From positions 1 to 51,846 of the forward strand of contig NZ_BCRK01000021.1 of assembly GCF_001552555.1 (NCBI RefSeq): a DNA stretch of 51,846 bases, in the 5' to 3' direction. This DNA comes from Nocardiopsis trehalosi NBRC 14201 (lineage in GTDB: Bacteria; Actinomycetota; Actinomycetes; Streptosporangiales; Streptosporangiaceae). Below the pieces are notes generated by a model that did no database searches, was not told where the DNA came from, and saw only the letters and a program-made list of their open reading frames with translations. A program made the position numbers and the translations under genes. Below, in pieces: positions 27,668 to 39,832 of the stretch. Numbering within the stretch: the first letter of the stretch is position 1; each line of letters opens with the position of its first letter.

Positions 27668-29785
27668 ATGCCAGTCCAACCCCACCTGAGGCCCCGCCCC
27701 GGATCGATCCCCACCTCCCCCGGGGTCTACCGCTTCCGCGACGCCCACGGGCGGGTCATCTACGTGGGCAAGGCCAAGAACCTGCGCGCGCGCCTGTCCT
27801 CCTACTTCCAGGACTTCGCCGGCCTGCACCCGCGCACCCAGTCCATGGTGTCCACCGCCGCCGACGTCGACTGGACCGTGGTCGGCACCGAGGTCGAGGC
27901 GCTGCAGCTGGAGTACTCCTGGATCAAGGAGTACGACCCCCGGTTCAACGTCAAGTACCGCGACGACAAGAGCTACCCCTACCTCGCGGTCACCATGGGC
28001 GACGAGTACCCCCGCGTGCAGGTCATGCGCGGCGCCAAGCGCAAGGGCGTCCGCTACTTCGGCCCCTACGGCCACGCCTGGGCCATCCGCGAGACCGTCG
28101 ACCTGCTGCTGCGCGTCTTCCCGGTGCGCACCTGCTCCGCCGGGGTGTTCCGCAGCGCCCGCAACAGCGGCCGGCCCTGCCTGCTCGGCTACATCGGCAA
28201 GTGCGCGGCCCCCTGCGTCGGCCGCGTCGACCCCGGCGAGCACCGGGAGCTGGCCGAGGACTTCTGCTCCTTCATGGCGGGCGACACCGGCCGGTTCATC
28301 CGCCGCCTGGAGCAGAGCATGCGCGACGCCGCCGCCGACCAGGAGTACGAGCGCGCCGCGCGCATCCGCGACGACGTCCAGGCGCTGCGCACCGCCCTGG
28401 AGAAGCAGGCGGTCGTCCTCGGCGACTCCACCGACTGCGACGTCATCGCCTTCGCCGAGGACCCCCTGGAGGCCGCCGCCCAGGTGTTCTACGTGCGCGG
28501 CGGCCGCATCCGCGGCCAGCGCGGCTGGGTGGTCGACAAGGTCGAGGACGTCGGCACCGGCGAGCTGGTCGAGCGCTTCCTCGCCCAGACCTACGGCAAC
28601 GGCGACCCCGCCTCCGCGCCCGAGGGCGCCCGGTCGGCCATCCCGCGCGAGGTCCTCGTCTCCGCGCCGCCCGCCGACCGCGAGGCCGTGGTCGCCTGGC
28701 TGACCGAGCGCCGCGGCGCCCAGGTCGACCTGCGGGTGCCGCAGCGCGGCGACAAGCGGGCGCTGCTGGAGACCGTCGCCAAGAACGCCGAGCAGGCCCT
28801 GGCCCGGCACAAGACCCAGCGCGCCGGCGACCTCACCACGCGCAGCCGCGCCCTCGCCGAGATCCAGGAGGCCCTGGGCCTGGACGAGGCCCCGCTGCGC
28901 ATCGAGTGCTACGACGTGTCCAACCTCATGGGCGACCACGTCGTGGCGTCCATGGTGGTGTTCGAGGACGGCCTGCCCCGCAAGTCCGAGTACCGCCGGT
29001 TCAGCATCCGCGGCACGAGCCGGGGCGACGCCGAGCAGAACGACGTCGCCTCCATGCACGAGGTCATCACCCGCCGCTTCGCCCGCTACCTGGAGGAGAG
29101 CCGCCGCACCGGCGAGGTCGCCACCATGGGCGACAGCGGCGCCGACGCGGCCGGCGCCCCCGAGGGCGCCCCCGCACCGCCCGCCGACCCGGCCGACCCC
29201 GGACAGAACGGGCGCACCGCCCCCGCGCGGTTCGCCTATCCGCCTAACCTGGTGGTGGTGGACGGTGGCCGTCCCCAGGTCCAGGCCGCCCGGCGGGCCC
29301 TGGACGAGCTCGGTATCGACGACATCGCGGTATGCGGTCTCGCCAAGCGGCTGGAGGAGGTATGGCTTCCCGACGACGACGACCCGGTCATCCTGCCGCG
29401 CGCGGGCGAGGGCCTGTACCTGCTCCAGCGGGTCCGCGACGAGGCGCACCGGTTCGCCATCACCTACCACCGGCAGAAGCGCGCCAAGGCCCTCACCGGC
29501 AGCGCGCTGGACGACCTGCCGGGCCTCGGCCCCTCGCGCCGCACCGCGCTGATCAAGCACTTCGGATCGGTGAAGCGGCTGGCGGCGGCGACGGCCGAGC
29601 AGATCGCGGAGGTGCCGGGCATCGGGGCCCGCACCGCCGAGACCATCCACGCGCGGCTCAGCGGGGAGCCCGCGGCCGCGCCGAAGGCGGGTACGGGGAC
29701 CCGCGCAGCCGATCACGACGACGGCGGCGGTGCCACGGCCCGCCGCCCGGGGGACGAGGATGAACGACACGACCATGGGGGATGA
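27668..29785 (+). CDS. uvrC: Excinuclease ABC subunit C
   Basis: 705 residues. N-terminal GIY-YIG nuclease ([21 protein letters not shown]), a Cys cluster ([13 protein letters not shown]), UVR domain ([17 protein letters not shown]), endonuclease-V-like domain ([20 protein letters not shown]) and C-terminal helix-hairpin-helix repeats ([19 protein letters not shown]). It cuts both sides of the lesion after UvrAB recognition. A Pro/Ala linker (about 490-515) interrupts the nuclease region. The ATG follows GGGGG and a CACAAT box 6 nt upstream. The 3' end overlaps rapZ. Confidence 0.97.
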   Translation: MPVQPHLRPRPGSIPTSPGVYRFRDAHGRVIYVGKAKNLRARLSSYFQDFAGLHPRTQSMVSTAADVDWTVVGTEVEALQLEYSWIKEYDPRFNVKYRDDKSYPYLAVTMGDEYPRVQVMRGAKRKGVRYFGPYGHAWAIRETVDLLLRVFPVRTCSAGVFRSARNSGRPCLLGYIGKCAAPCVGRVDPGEHRELAEDFCSFMAGDTGRFIRRLEQSMRDAAADQEYERAARIRDDVQALRTALEKQAVVLGDSTDCDVIAFAEDPLEAAAQVFYVRGGRIRGQRGWVVDKVEDVGTGELVERFLAQTYGNGDPASAPEGARSAIPREVLVSAPPADREAVVAWLTERRGAQVDLRVPQRGDKRALLETVAKNAEQALARHKTQRAGDLTTRSRALAEIQEALGLDEAPLRIECYDVSNLMGDHVVASMVVFEDGLPRKSEYRRFSIRGTSRGDAEQNDVASMHEVITRRFARYLEESRRTGEVATMGDSGADAAGAPEGAPAPPADPADPGQNGRTAPARFAYPPNLVVVDGGRPQVQAARRALDELGIDDIAVCGLAKRLEEVWLPDDDDPVILPRAGEGLYLLQRVRDEAHRFAITYHRQKRAKALTGSALDDLPGLGPSRRTALIKHFGSVKRLAAATAEQIAEVPGIGARTAETIHARLSGEPAAAPKAGTGTRAADHDDGGGATARRPGDEDERHDHGG

Positions 29786-30677
29786 CCCGACCGGCACCGG
29801 CAGTCTCAGCGGCGACCTGCCGCCCGAGATCGTCATCGTCACCGGCATGTCCGGGGCGGGCCGCAGCACCGCCGCCCGGGCACTGGAGGACCTCGACTGG
29901 TTCGTGGTCGACAACCTCCCGCCCGGCCTGCTGCCCACGATGATCGACCTCGCGGGCCGCACCCAGGGCGCCGTGCCCCGGGTGGCCGCGGTGGTCGACG
30001 TGCGCAGCATGGCCTTCACCGAGGACCTGCTGTCCACCGTCGAGACCCTGCGCCAGCGCGGCATCGCCGCCCGCGTGGTGTTCCTGGAGGCCGGCGACGA
30101 CGCCCTGGTGCGCCGGTTCGAGAGCGTGCGCCGCCCGCACCCCCTCCAGGGCGACGGCCGGCTGACCGACGGCATCTCCCGCGAGCGCGAGACCCTGCGC
30201 GCCGTCCGCGGCGAGGCCGACCTGGTGATCGACACCTCGCAGCTCAACGTGCACCAGCTCAAGGCCAAGGTCATCGGGTTCTTCGGCGAGGCCGAGGAGA
30301 CCCGGCCGCGGGCCAACATCGTCTCGTTCGGCTTCAAGCACGGCCTGCCCGTCGACGCCGACCTCGTCCTCGACTGCCGGTTCCTGCCCAACCCGCACTG
30401 GATCCCCGAGCTGCGCCCCATGAACGGGCGCGACACCCCCGTGCGCGAGTACGTGCTCGCGCAGAACGGGGCCAAGGAGATGCTCGACTCCTACGCCGAG
30501 GTGCTGCGGCTGATCATCGACGGCTACCAGCGCGAGGGCAAGCACTACATGACCCTGGCGGTGGGCTGTACCGGCGGCAAGCACCGCAGCGTCGCCATGG
30601 CCGAGCAGTTCGGCGACCGGCTGCGCGAGCAGGGCCTGGAGGTCCACGTCGTCCACCGCGACCTCGGCCGCGAGTGA
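29760..30677 (+). CDS. rapZ: RapZ-family nucleotide-binding protein
   Basis: 305 residues. Walker [10 protein letters not shown] near residue 30, then [17 protein letters not shown], and the C-terminal [15 protein letters not shown]. In E. coli RapZ controls GlmS sRNA decay; in Gram-positives and Streptomyces it lies with yvcK and whiA and its role is less clear. The ATG at 29760 follows GACGAGG and lies inside the uvrC 3' end, so coupling is likely; ATG 29775 is an alternative. Confidence 0.93.
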   Translation: MNDTTMGDDPTGTGSLSGDLPPEIVIVTGMSGAGRSTAARALEDLDWFVVDNLPPGLLPTMIDLAGRTQGAVPRVAAVVDVRSMAFTEDLLSTVETLRQRGIAARVVFLEAGDDALVRRFESVRRPHPLQGDGRLTDGISRERETLRAVRGEADLVIDTSQLNVHQLKAKVIGFFGEAEETRPRANIVSFGFKHGLPVDADLVLDCRFLPNPHWIPELRPMNGRDTPVREYVLAQNGAKEMLDSYAEVLRLIIDGYQREGKHYMTLAVGCTGGKHRSVAMAEQFGDRLREQGLEVHVVHRDLGRE

Positions 30678-30716
30678 GCCCCCGGCCGCCGGATGGCGGT
30701 CGGGTCCCGCGGTGCC

Positions 30717-30722
30717 TAGCAT
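30717..30722 (+). promoter_or_regulatory. Candidate -10 box of yvcK
   Basis: TAGCAT in the 145-bp gap between rapZ and yvcK. It suggests that yvcK has its own promoter in addition to read-through. There is no convincing -35 element. Confidence 0.3.
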
Positions 30723-30822
30723 TGGCTCGTTCACCGGTGGTGTCCACCCGTGTACCGACCCCCCGCACCCCGGGCACCGCGCGCCGTGCGCGCCGTCCCG
30801 CACGAAGACGTAACGGATCTTG

Positions 30823-31875
30823 ATGCCAGACAACGCCCACGCCCCAGAGCCGGACCCCGACCCGCCCCCCGGCGGCGCGGGGCCGGACCGCAGCACGACC
30901 GGCGTCGGCCCCCGCGACCCCGCCTGCCCCGCCCCGTCCCCGCCCCGGGTGGTCGCCCTGGGCGGCGGGCACGGCCTGTACGCCTCGCTGTCCGCCCTGC
31001 GGCGCGTCACCACCGACGTCACCGCCGTCGTCACCGTCGCCGACGACGGCGGGTCCAGCGGCCGCCTGCGCCGCGAACTCGGCGTGCTGCCGCCCGGCGA
31101 CCTGCGCATGGCGCTGGCGGCGCTGTGCGGCGACGACGAGTGGGGCCACACCTGGAGCGAGGTCATCCAGCACCGGTTCCGCTCCGAGGGCGACCTGCAC
31201 GGCCACGCCGTCGGCAACCTGCTCATCGTGGCGCTGTGGGAGCTGCTCGGCGACTCCGTGGCCGGGCTCGACTGGGTGGGCCAGCTCCTCGGCGCGCACG
31301 GCCGGGTGCTGCCCATGTCGTCGGTGCCGCTCGACCTGCTCGCCGAGGTCGAGGGGGCCGACCCCGCCCGCCCGCACGAGATCACCGAGGTGCGCGGGCA
31401 GGTGGCGTGCGCGAGCACCAGCGGGCGGGTGCGGTCGATCTCCCTGGTGCCGAAGGACCCGCCGGCGTCGCCGCCCGCGGTCAAGGCCGTGCGCGAGGCC
31501 GACTGGGTGGTGTTCGGGCCCGGGTCGTGGTTCACCAGCGTGCTGCCGCACCTGCTGGTGCCCGACCTCGCCGACGCCCTGGTCACGACGAAGGCCCGGC
31601 GGGTCGTGGCGCTGAACCTGTCGCCGCAGCGCGGCGAGACCGACGGCTTCCGCCCCGAGACCTACCTGGAGGTGCTGGCGGCGCACGCCCCCCGGCTGGG
31701 GGTCGACGTGGTGCTCGCCGACCGCGGCGTGGTCGACGACCCCGGCCGGCTCCGCGAGGCCGCCGAGGCGCTGGGCGGCCGGCTGGTGCTGGCCGACGTG
31801 CGCGCCGACGACGGCTCCGCCCGGCACGACCCCGCCCGCCTCGCCGCGGCGTTCGACCGGGTCCTGCGCGGGTGA
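30823..31875 (+). CDS. yvcK: YvcK/CofD-like gluconeogenesis factor (GlmR)
   Basis: 350 residues. Family motifs are VVALGGGHGLYASLSALRRV, TVADDGGSSGRLRRELG, PPGDLRMALAAL and FGPGSWFTSVLPHLLV. A ~40-residue Pro-rich N-terminal extension precedes the core. In Bacillus the protein binds UDP-GlcNAc and supports cell-wall precursor supply. The ATG at 30823 is used; a TTG directly before it is ignored. It is part of the widespread rapZ-yvcK-whiA order, here split by a DUF488 gene. Confidence 0.93.
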   Translation: MPDNAHAPEPDPDPPPGGAGPDRSTTGVGPRDPACPAPSPPRVVALGGGHGLYASLSALRRVTTDVTAVVTVADDGGSSGRLRRELGVLPPGDLRMALAALCGDDEWGHTWSEVIQHRFRSEGDLHGHAVGNLLIVALWELLGDSVAGLDWVGQLLGAHGRVLPMSSVPLDLLAEVEGADPARPHEITEVRGQVACASTSGRVRSISLVPKDPPASPPAVKAVREADWVVFGPGSWFTSVLPHLLVPDLADALVTTKARRVVALNLSPQRGETDGFRPETYLEVLAAHAPRLGVDVVLADRGVVDDPGRLREAAEALGGRLVLADVRADDGSARHDPARLAAAFDRVLRG

Positions 31876-31936
31876 GCGCGGGCCGTGGCGGGCGTGTCGG
31901 CGCCCGCCGCGGCCCGGTCCGGGGCACCCTGGGAGG

Positions 31937-32311
31937 GTGGCCGCACACCATCGCATCGACCTGTGCCGCGTGCACGACGCCCTCGACGACCCGCCGGCCG
32001 GCCGGGTGTTCCTGGTCGACCGGTTGTGGCCGCGCGGCGTCCGCAAGGACGCCCTGCGCCTCGACGGGTGGGTGCGCGACGCCGCGCCCAGCACCGAGCT
32101 GCGCCGCTGGTTCCACGCCGACCCCGACGCCCGGTGGGCGGAGTTCCGCGACCGCTACACCGCCGAGCTGGAGCGCGCCCCCGAGGCGGTGGAGCCGCTG
32201 CGCGCCGCGCTGCGCGAGGGCCCGGTGACCCTGCTCTACGCCGCACGTGACACCGCGCACACCCACGCCGCTGTGCTGCGCGACCACCTCGCGGCGCAGG
32301 GCGCGGGCTGA
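31937..32311 (+). CDS. DUF488-family protein
   Basis: 124 residues. The family motif VDRLWPRGVRKDALRLDGWVRDAAPS is clear (quoted in part: LVDRLWPRGVRKD), followed by ELRRWF and a C-terminal VTLLYAARDTAHTHA. The function is unknown; the fold and a conserved Cys/Arg-free core give no certain reaction. GTG at 31937 follows GGGAGG and a CACCCT box 6 nt upstream. It sits between yvcK and whiA, an unusual insertion into that order. Confidence 0.85.
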   Translation: MAAHHRIDLCRVHDALDDPPAGRVFLVDRLWPRGVRKDALRLDGWVRDAAPSTELRRWFHADPDARWAEFRDRYTAELERAPEAVEPLRAALREGPVTLLYAARDTAHTHAAVLRDHLAAQGAG

Positions 32312-32428
32312 CCGCGCGGGTCGGCCCCGCCCCGGGCCGCCGGGCCGCCGTGTGCGGGCCGGGCGCATTCCGGAGCAAGGCCGTGCGAAGGCGGAGAACC
32401 CGACGCGCCGGATCGGCCAGGGGCTTCG

Positions 32429-32474
32429 GACACGCGGCCAGGGGCGTGGCGAACCGGCGCACGGCCAGTAGTCT
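32429..32474 (+). promoter_or_regulatory. Candidate whiA promoter with GACAC site
   Basis: TAGTCT (32469-32474) is a likely -10. GACAC (32429-32433), the core known for WhiA binding in Streptomyces, lies 35 nt upstream. Short GGCCAGGGGC repeats (near 32415 and 32436) flank it. Autoregulation is an inference. Confidence 0.3.
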
Positions 32475-32546
32475 GCGACGGAGGGCGGCGGGCGTGCGGG
32501 CCGCCCTGTCGCATCGTGGTCGCAGAGCAGGGGGAGGACGGCATCC

Positions 32547-33527
32547 ATGGCGATGACCGGCGTGGTGAAGGACGAGTTGAGCCGACTGACCGTTCTGAAG
32601 CCGTGCTGCCGGAAGGCCGAGGTCTCCACGATCCTCCGCTTCACCGGCGGCCTGCACCTGGTGAGCGGCCGGATCGTGATCGAGGCCGAACTCGACACCG
32701 GGGCGGCGGCGCGCCGGCTGCGCCGCGACATCTCCGAGGTGTTCGGCCACGAGTCCGAGGTCGTCGTCCTGGCCCCGAGCGGGCTGCGCAAGGGCAACCG
32801 GTACGTGGTGCGGGTCATCAAGGAGGGCGAGAGCCTGGCCCGCCAGACCGGGCTCATCGACAACAACGGGCGCCCGGTGCGCGGCCTGCCCCGGCACGTC
32901 GTGGCGGGCGGGTCCTGCGACGCCGAGTCGGCGTGGCGCGGCGCGTTCATCGCCCACGGATCGCTGACCGAGCCCGGCCGGTCGATGTCGCTGGAGGTCA
33001 CCTGCCCCGGCCCCGAGGCCGCGCTCGCGCTGGTGGGGGCCGCGCGCCGGCTCAAGGTGCACGCCAAGGCGCGCGAGGTGCGCGGGGTCGACCGGGTCGT
33101 CGTGCGCGACGGCGACTCCATCGGCGCGCTGCTCACCCTGCTCGGCGCGCACCAGAGCGTGCTGGCCTGGGAGGAGCGGCGGATGCGCCGCGAGGTGCGG
33201 GCCACCGCCAACCGGCTGGCCAACTTCGACGACGCCAATCTGCGGCGCAGCGCCCGCGCGGCCGTGGCCGCCGGGGCGCGGGTCGAGCGGGCGCTGGAGA
33301 TCCTCGGCGAGGAGGCCCCCGACCACCTGGTGGCGGCCGGCCGGCTGCGGCTGGCGCACAAGCAGGCGTCGCTGGAGGAGCTGGGCCAGCTCTCCTCGCC
33401 GCCGCTGACCAAGGACGCGATCGCCGGGCGCATCCGCCGGCTGCTCGCCATGGCCGACAAGCGCGCCTGCGACCTGGGCGTCCCCGGCACCGACGCCAAC
33501 CTGACCCCCGACATGCTGGTGCCCTGA
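32547..33527 (+). CDS. whiA: Sporulation transcription factor WhiA
   Basis: 326 residues. An N-terminal degenerate LAGLIDADG domain ([20 protein letters not shown] in its second half) is followed by a C-terminal HTH ([33 protein letters not shown]). In Streptomyces WhiA works with WhiB to switch on division genes and stop growth of aerial hyphae. The ATG at 32547 follows GGGGGAGGA. It ends the uvrC-rapZ-yvcK-whiA block. Its presence suggests a mycelial, sporulating organism but the gene is also found in non-sporulators. Confidence 0.96.
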   Translation: MAMTGVVKDELSRLTVLKPCCRKAEVSTILRFTGGLHLVSGRIVIEAELDTGAAARRLRRDISEVFGHESEVVVLAPSGLRKGNRYVVRVIKEGESLARQTGLIDNNGRPVRGLPRHVVAGGSCDAESAWRGAFIAHGSLTEPGRSMSLEVTCPGPEAALALVGAARRLKVHAKAREVRGVDRVVVRDGDSIGALLTLLGAHQSVLAWEERRMRREVRATANRLANFDDANLRRSARAAVAAGARVERALEILGEEAPDHLVAAGRLRLAHKQASLEELGQLSSPPLTKDAIAGRIRRLLAMADKRACDLGVPGTDANLTPDMLVP

Positions 33528-34943
<1,416 letters not shown>

Positions 34944-34971
34944 TCCGGACCGCGCACCGTGCGGCGCCGGG

Positions 34972-35003
34972 GGTGGCGTCCCCTCCACGGAGGGGGCGCC
35001 ACC
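34972..35003 (+). terminator. Hairpin between gap and pgk
   Basis: 15-bp arms (34972-34986 / 34989-35003) with one G-T mismatch that can pair as G-U in RNA, and a 2-nt spacer. It lies 29 bp after the gap stop. It could end part of the gap transcripts or stabilise a gap-only mRNA. Confidence 0.55.
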
Positions 35004-35055
35004 GCGCCATGTCGGCCCCGGCGCGCACGGGCGCCCCTCGTGAAAAGGAGAGCGC

Positions 35056-36243
<1,188 letters not shown>

Positions 36244-36306
36244 CCCGCACCACCCCGCGGCGCGGCGCCCCGCCGCGCCGCCCGCACACCCCGGCAAGGA
36301 CCACCC

Positions 36307-37086
<780 letters not shown>

Positions 37087-37093
37087 CCCGCTG

Positions 37094-37140
37094 CCGCGGC
37101 CCGGCGGCGCCCCTGTGCGGGCGCCCCCGCCGGGCCGCGG
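37094..37140 (+). terminator. Terminator after tpiA
   Basis: Perfect 14-bp outer stem (37094-37107 / 37127-37140) enclosing a further G/C-rich stem. It starts 7 bp after the tpiA stop. Confidence 0.75.
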
Positions 37141-37199
37141 CGCCCCGGGCCGGTACCGCACCGTGCCCGAAGGGGAACCGAGCGGTGTGCGGCGCGGGT

Positions 37200-37205
37200 T
37201 AGACT
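37200..37205 (+). promoter_or_regulatory. Candidate -10 box of secG
   Basis: TAGACT after the tpiA terminator and about 170 nt before the secG GTG. The leader in between contains a 14-bp palindrome, CTTGGGGCCCCAAG (37326-37339). This fits secG being transcribed separately from the glycolytic genes. Confidence 0.4.
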
Positions 37206-37373
37206 GCGCGGGAGGGTTTTCCCTCGCTTCACCCCTGCGCCCCCGCGGCACGGGGTAAACTCCAGAACTGTCCCCGGTCCCTCCTCCGTCGGGCCCTTGG
37301 CCCAGCCGAGCGGCGAGCACACGGTCTTGGGGCCCCAAGTCCCCCGCTTCGGGGTCGAGCTACGGGTGAGCGC

Positions 37374-37610
37374 GTGATCCTCGGTCTGTCCATTGTCGTG
37401 ATGGTCTGCAGTGTGCTGCTGGTCCTGCTGGTGCTGCTCCACAAGGGCAAGGGCGGTGGCCTCTCCGACCTGTTCGGTGGCGGCGTCACCTCCTCCCTGG
37501 GCGGCTCGTCGGTGGTGGAGCGCAACCTCGACCGGTTGACGATCGCCACCGGTCTGCTCTGGATCGTGTGCGTGGTCGCGCTCGGTCTGCTGATCAACCG
37601 GGGCGCCTGA
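37374..37610 (+). CDS. secG: Preprotein translocase subunit SecG
   Basis: 78 residues. Two membrane helices (about 1-21 and 57-75) separated by a Gly-rich loop KGKGGGLSDLFGGG, exactly the SecG plan. It supports SecYEG-mediated export. The GTG at 37374 is the only in-frame start compatible with the first helix. In many actinobacteria it follows tpiA, as here. Confidence 0.93.
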   Translation: MILGLSIVVMVCSVLLVLLVLLHKGKGGGLSDLFGGGVTSSLGGSSVVERNLDRLTIATGLLWIVCVVALGLLINRGA

Positions 37611-37620
37611 CCCGTCCTAC

Positions 37621-37642
37621 CCCCGTGCCCGAGGGCACGGGG
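37621..37642 (+). terminator. Small terminator hairpin after secG
   Basis: CCCCGTGCCC / GGGCACGGGG, 10-bp arms around two bases, 10 bp after the secG stop. Confidence 0.6.
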
Positions 37643-37725
37643 AGCGCCGCCCGCACCCTGCCGTCGTGCGGTGTGCGCGCAATTCGTCGTCCCCCGAGCG
37701 GGGTATGTCCGCTGAAGGAGTTTTC

Positions 37726-38097
37726 GTGGGTAGTGGCAGCGCCATTCGAGGCAGCCGAGTCGGCGCCGGTCCGATGGGCGAGGCCGAGCGGGGCGAGTCC
37801 GCGCCTCGGGTCCGCGTCCCGTTCTACTGCGCCAACAAGCACGAGGTCGTGCCCAGCTTCGCGCACGAGGCCGCGGTCCCCGACGAGTGGGACTGCCCGC
37901 GCTGCGGCTTCCCCGCCGGGAAGGACCCGCAGAACCCGCCGGCGCCGCCGCGTACCGAGCCCTACAAGACCCACCTCGCCTACGTGAAGGAGCGCCGCAG
38001 CGAGGAGGAGGGCCGCCTCATCCTCGACGAGGCCCTCGCCAAGCTGCGCGCCGACCGCGCCGAGGTCCGTGCGTTCATGCGCGCCAACGCCGGCTAG
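37726..38097 (+). CDS. rbpA: RNA polymerase-binding protein RbpA
   Basis: 123 residues. N-terminal GSGSAIRGSRVGAGPMGEAE, a central zinc-binding region (C35, H39, then CPRC at 57-60) and the C-terminal sigma-interaction helix with RRSEEEGRLILDEAL. RbpA is an actinobacterial activator that binds RNA polymerase and the principal sigma factor. The GTG at 37726 follows GAAGGAG; upstream codons lack a site. The stop shares CTAG with the stop of the convergent iclR gene. Confidence 0.95.
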   Translation: MGSGSAIRGSRVGAGPMGEAERGESAPRVRVPFYCANKHEVVPSFAHEAAVPDEWDCPRCGFPAGKDPQNPPAPPRTEPYKTHLAYVKERRSEEEGRLILDEALAKLRADRAEVRAFMRANAG

Positions 38098-38912
38098 CCG
38101 TCTCCGCGCCCGCGCCCGCCGTCCCCTCGGGGCGGCGGGCCTCCGTGTTCCGGGTCGGGGGCGCGGCCGCCCAGCCGGCGGGTCAGCTCCGCGGCGGCGT
38201 CGCGGGCGCGCGCCGCGAGCGCCCGCGCGGTCACCGGGCGCGCCGTGGGCACCGTCAGGCCGATCGCGGCCACCGGTGCGCCGTTGTGGTCGAACGCGGC
38301 CGCCGCGACCGAGGAGAACCCCGGGGTGACCTCGCCGTCCTCGGCGGCGAAGCCCTCGCGGCGCTCCCGGTCCAGCAGGTCGCGCAGCTGCCCGGGGGTG
38401 GCCGGGCCGCGCCCGGTGCGGTCGGTGAACGCGCCCACGCCCGGGTACAGCGCCCGCACGTGGGCGCGCGGCAGGTGGGCGAGCAGCACCCGACCCGACG
38501 CGGTCAGGTGCGCCGGCAGCCGCACCCCCACCCCGGTGACCAGGGCGGGCGCGTGCGGCGGCCGCTCCTTGAGCAGGTAGAGGACGTCGGCGCCGTGCAG
38601 CACGCCCAGGTGCGCGGTGGCCCCGCTCTCGGCGCCCAGCCGCTCCAGCAGGGGGCGGGCCAGCCGCTCCAGCGGGCCGTGCCGCAGGTAGGCCGAGCCG
38701 ATCTCGAACGCCGCCACCCCCAGCCCCCACCGGCGCTCCTCGGGCAGGTGCACGACGAAGCCCTCGTCGGCCATCGCCTCCAGCAGCTGGTAGACGCTGG
38801 AGCGCGGCAGCCCCAGGCCGCCCGCGATCGCCCCGGCCGACACCGGTCCGGGCCGCGACGCCAGGAAGCGCAGCAGCCGCAGGGCGCGGGTGGCCGCCGG
38901 GACACGGGTCAT
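38094..38912 (-). CDS. IclR-family transcriptional regulator
   Basis: 272 residues. An N-terminal winged helix (AGAIAGGLGLPRSSVYQLLEAM) is followed by a C-terminal effector domain (TAHLGVLHGADVLYLLKERPP, then RLPAHLTASGRVLLAHLP and FSSVAAAAFDHNGAPVAAIGL). It probably controls a catabolic operon; the nearby hut genes are the best candidate. The ATG at 38912 has a CACAAT box 7 nt upstream and no Shine-Dalgarno. The stop codon overlaps that of rbpA. Confidence 0.9.
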   Translation of the reverse strand: MTRVPAATRALRLLRFLASRPGPVSAGAIAGGLGLPRSSVYQLLEAMADEGFVVHLPEERRWGLGVAAFEIGSAYLRHGPLERLARPLLERLGAESGATAHLGVLHGADVLYLLKERPPHAPALVTGVGVRLPAHLTASGRVLLAHLPRAHVRALYPGVGAFTDRTGRGPATPGQLRDLLDRERREGFAAEDGEVTPGFSSVAAAAFDHNGAPVAAIGLTVPTARPVTARALAARARDAAAELTRRLGGRAPDPEHGGPPPRGDGGRGRGDG

Positions 38913-38947
38913 GTGCGCGATTGTGGCACGCCGCCCGGGCGGCCCGA

Positions 38948-39136
38948 TCAGCGCCGCGCCCCGCCCCGGCCGGTGCCCGGCACGGGGACGGGGTGCGCGC
39001 GCAGCCGCCCGCACGGGCAGCGGGTGTACAGCAGCAGGCCGGTCGACACCGGATGCCGCGACACCACCTCGTAGACCTCGGCGTCGGGCCATCCGCAGTC
39101 GGGGCAGGTCGGTTCCGTTCCGTCGCGAGCGTCCAT
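38948..39136 (-). CDS. Small zinc-ribbon-like protein
   Basis: 62 residues. Four cysteines, CPDC (11-14) and CPC (40-42), form a probable zinc ribbon around a short beta segment (VYEVVSRHPVSTGLLLYTR). The C terminus is Gly/Arg-rich. The ATG at 39136 is chosen because CAGACT ends 6 nt before it; ATG 39172 would add 12 residues. It lies 35 bp upstream of iclR on the same strand and may share its transcript. Function unknown. Confidence 0.65.
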   Translation of the reverse strand: MDARDGTEPTCPDCGWPDAEVYEVVSRHPVSTGLLLYTRCPCGRLRAHPVPVPGTGRGGARR

Positions 39137-39410
39137 CCCCTCAGTCTGGGGTCGGCGATCTTGCGCGTCCATCGACGGTTTCCGAACGGAACCGTGTAGC
39201 GCCGCTTCATCGACCCGCGCCGCCTCCCCCTTCCTCCGGGCGGCACGGAACGCCGACCGCGCGGGGACGGGGCGGGGGAGGCCGCCCCGAGGCCCGCCGT
39301 CGCGGCCAATGGCCGTGGAAGATACCCCGAAAACCGTCGGCCGGTTCCGTACGGTGGTGCGTACGTGAGCGTTCGGGCTCTGAGACGCCCCCTAGGCGAA
39401 TCGAGGATGT

Positions 39411-39602
39411 GTGAGCGACAAGAAGGTCATGACGGTCTCCGACCTGGCGCAAGAGCTGGGCTTCGACCGTTCCACGGTGTATCGCTGGCTGCACTTGGGA
39501 CAAGGGCCGAAAGTGTTCCGATCCCCGGGCGGCCATATCAGAATCTTCCGGTCCGATTTCCTGGAGTGGCAGGAGAAGGGCACCCCGCCGAATGATCATT
39601 GA
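39411..39602 (+). CDS. Excisionase/BldC-like MerR-type HTH protein
   Basis: 63 residues. One helix-turn-helix: TVSDLAQELGFDRSTVYRWL, then a wing with SPGGHIRIFRSDFLEW, as in phage excisionases (AlpA/Xis) and the regulator BldC. The gene is clearly less GC-rich than its neighbours and uses AT-ending codons (aaa, ttc/att, agt-type), suggesting transfer. The start is a GTG at 39411 after GAGGATG. No integrase is present. It could act as an orphan directionality factor or a developmental regulator; I cannot decide. Confidence 0.8.
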   Translation: MSDKKVMTVSDLAQELGFDRSTVYRWLHLGQGPKVFRSPGGHIRIFRSDFLEWQEKGTPPNDH

Positions 39603-39606
39603 TCAT
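39592..39606. promoter_or_regulatory. Perfect AT-rich dyad overlapping the HTH gene stop
   Basis: ATGATCATTGATCAT, 7-bp arms around one base, spanning the stop codon of the small HTH gene. It is a rare composition in this genome and could be a binding or recombination site. Confidence 0.5.
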
Positions 39607-39832
39607 GGAAGTGCGCGCGGATTCGGGCATCGGGAGCCGAGGCCCCGGACGTGGGGAGAACGGGGATAGTCGCACGGAGCCCGGGTATGCGGGCGCGTGG
39701 CCTCCCGCCGCGCTGCGGCGAGCCGGGCGGCCCGCGGCCGTGTCGGCGCCCGCCGCCCCTGTCTGAGATCTCGGACGGTATCGGCGCCGCCGGGGTCGCC
39801 CCGCGCGGGGCGACCGGCGTGCAATAGGGGGT

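Noticed and set aside
26159-30475. Very long open frame on the minus strand (over 1400 codons) across mscS, uvrC and rapZ
   Set aside because: It is a by-product of high GC. Part of it shadows clear genes on the other strand, and its composition (Arg/Ala/Gly/His-rich, no motif) is not protein-like.
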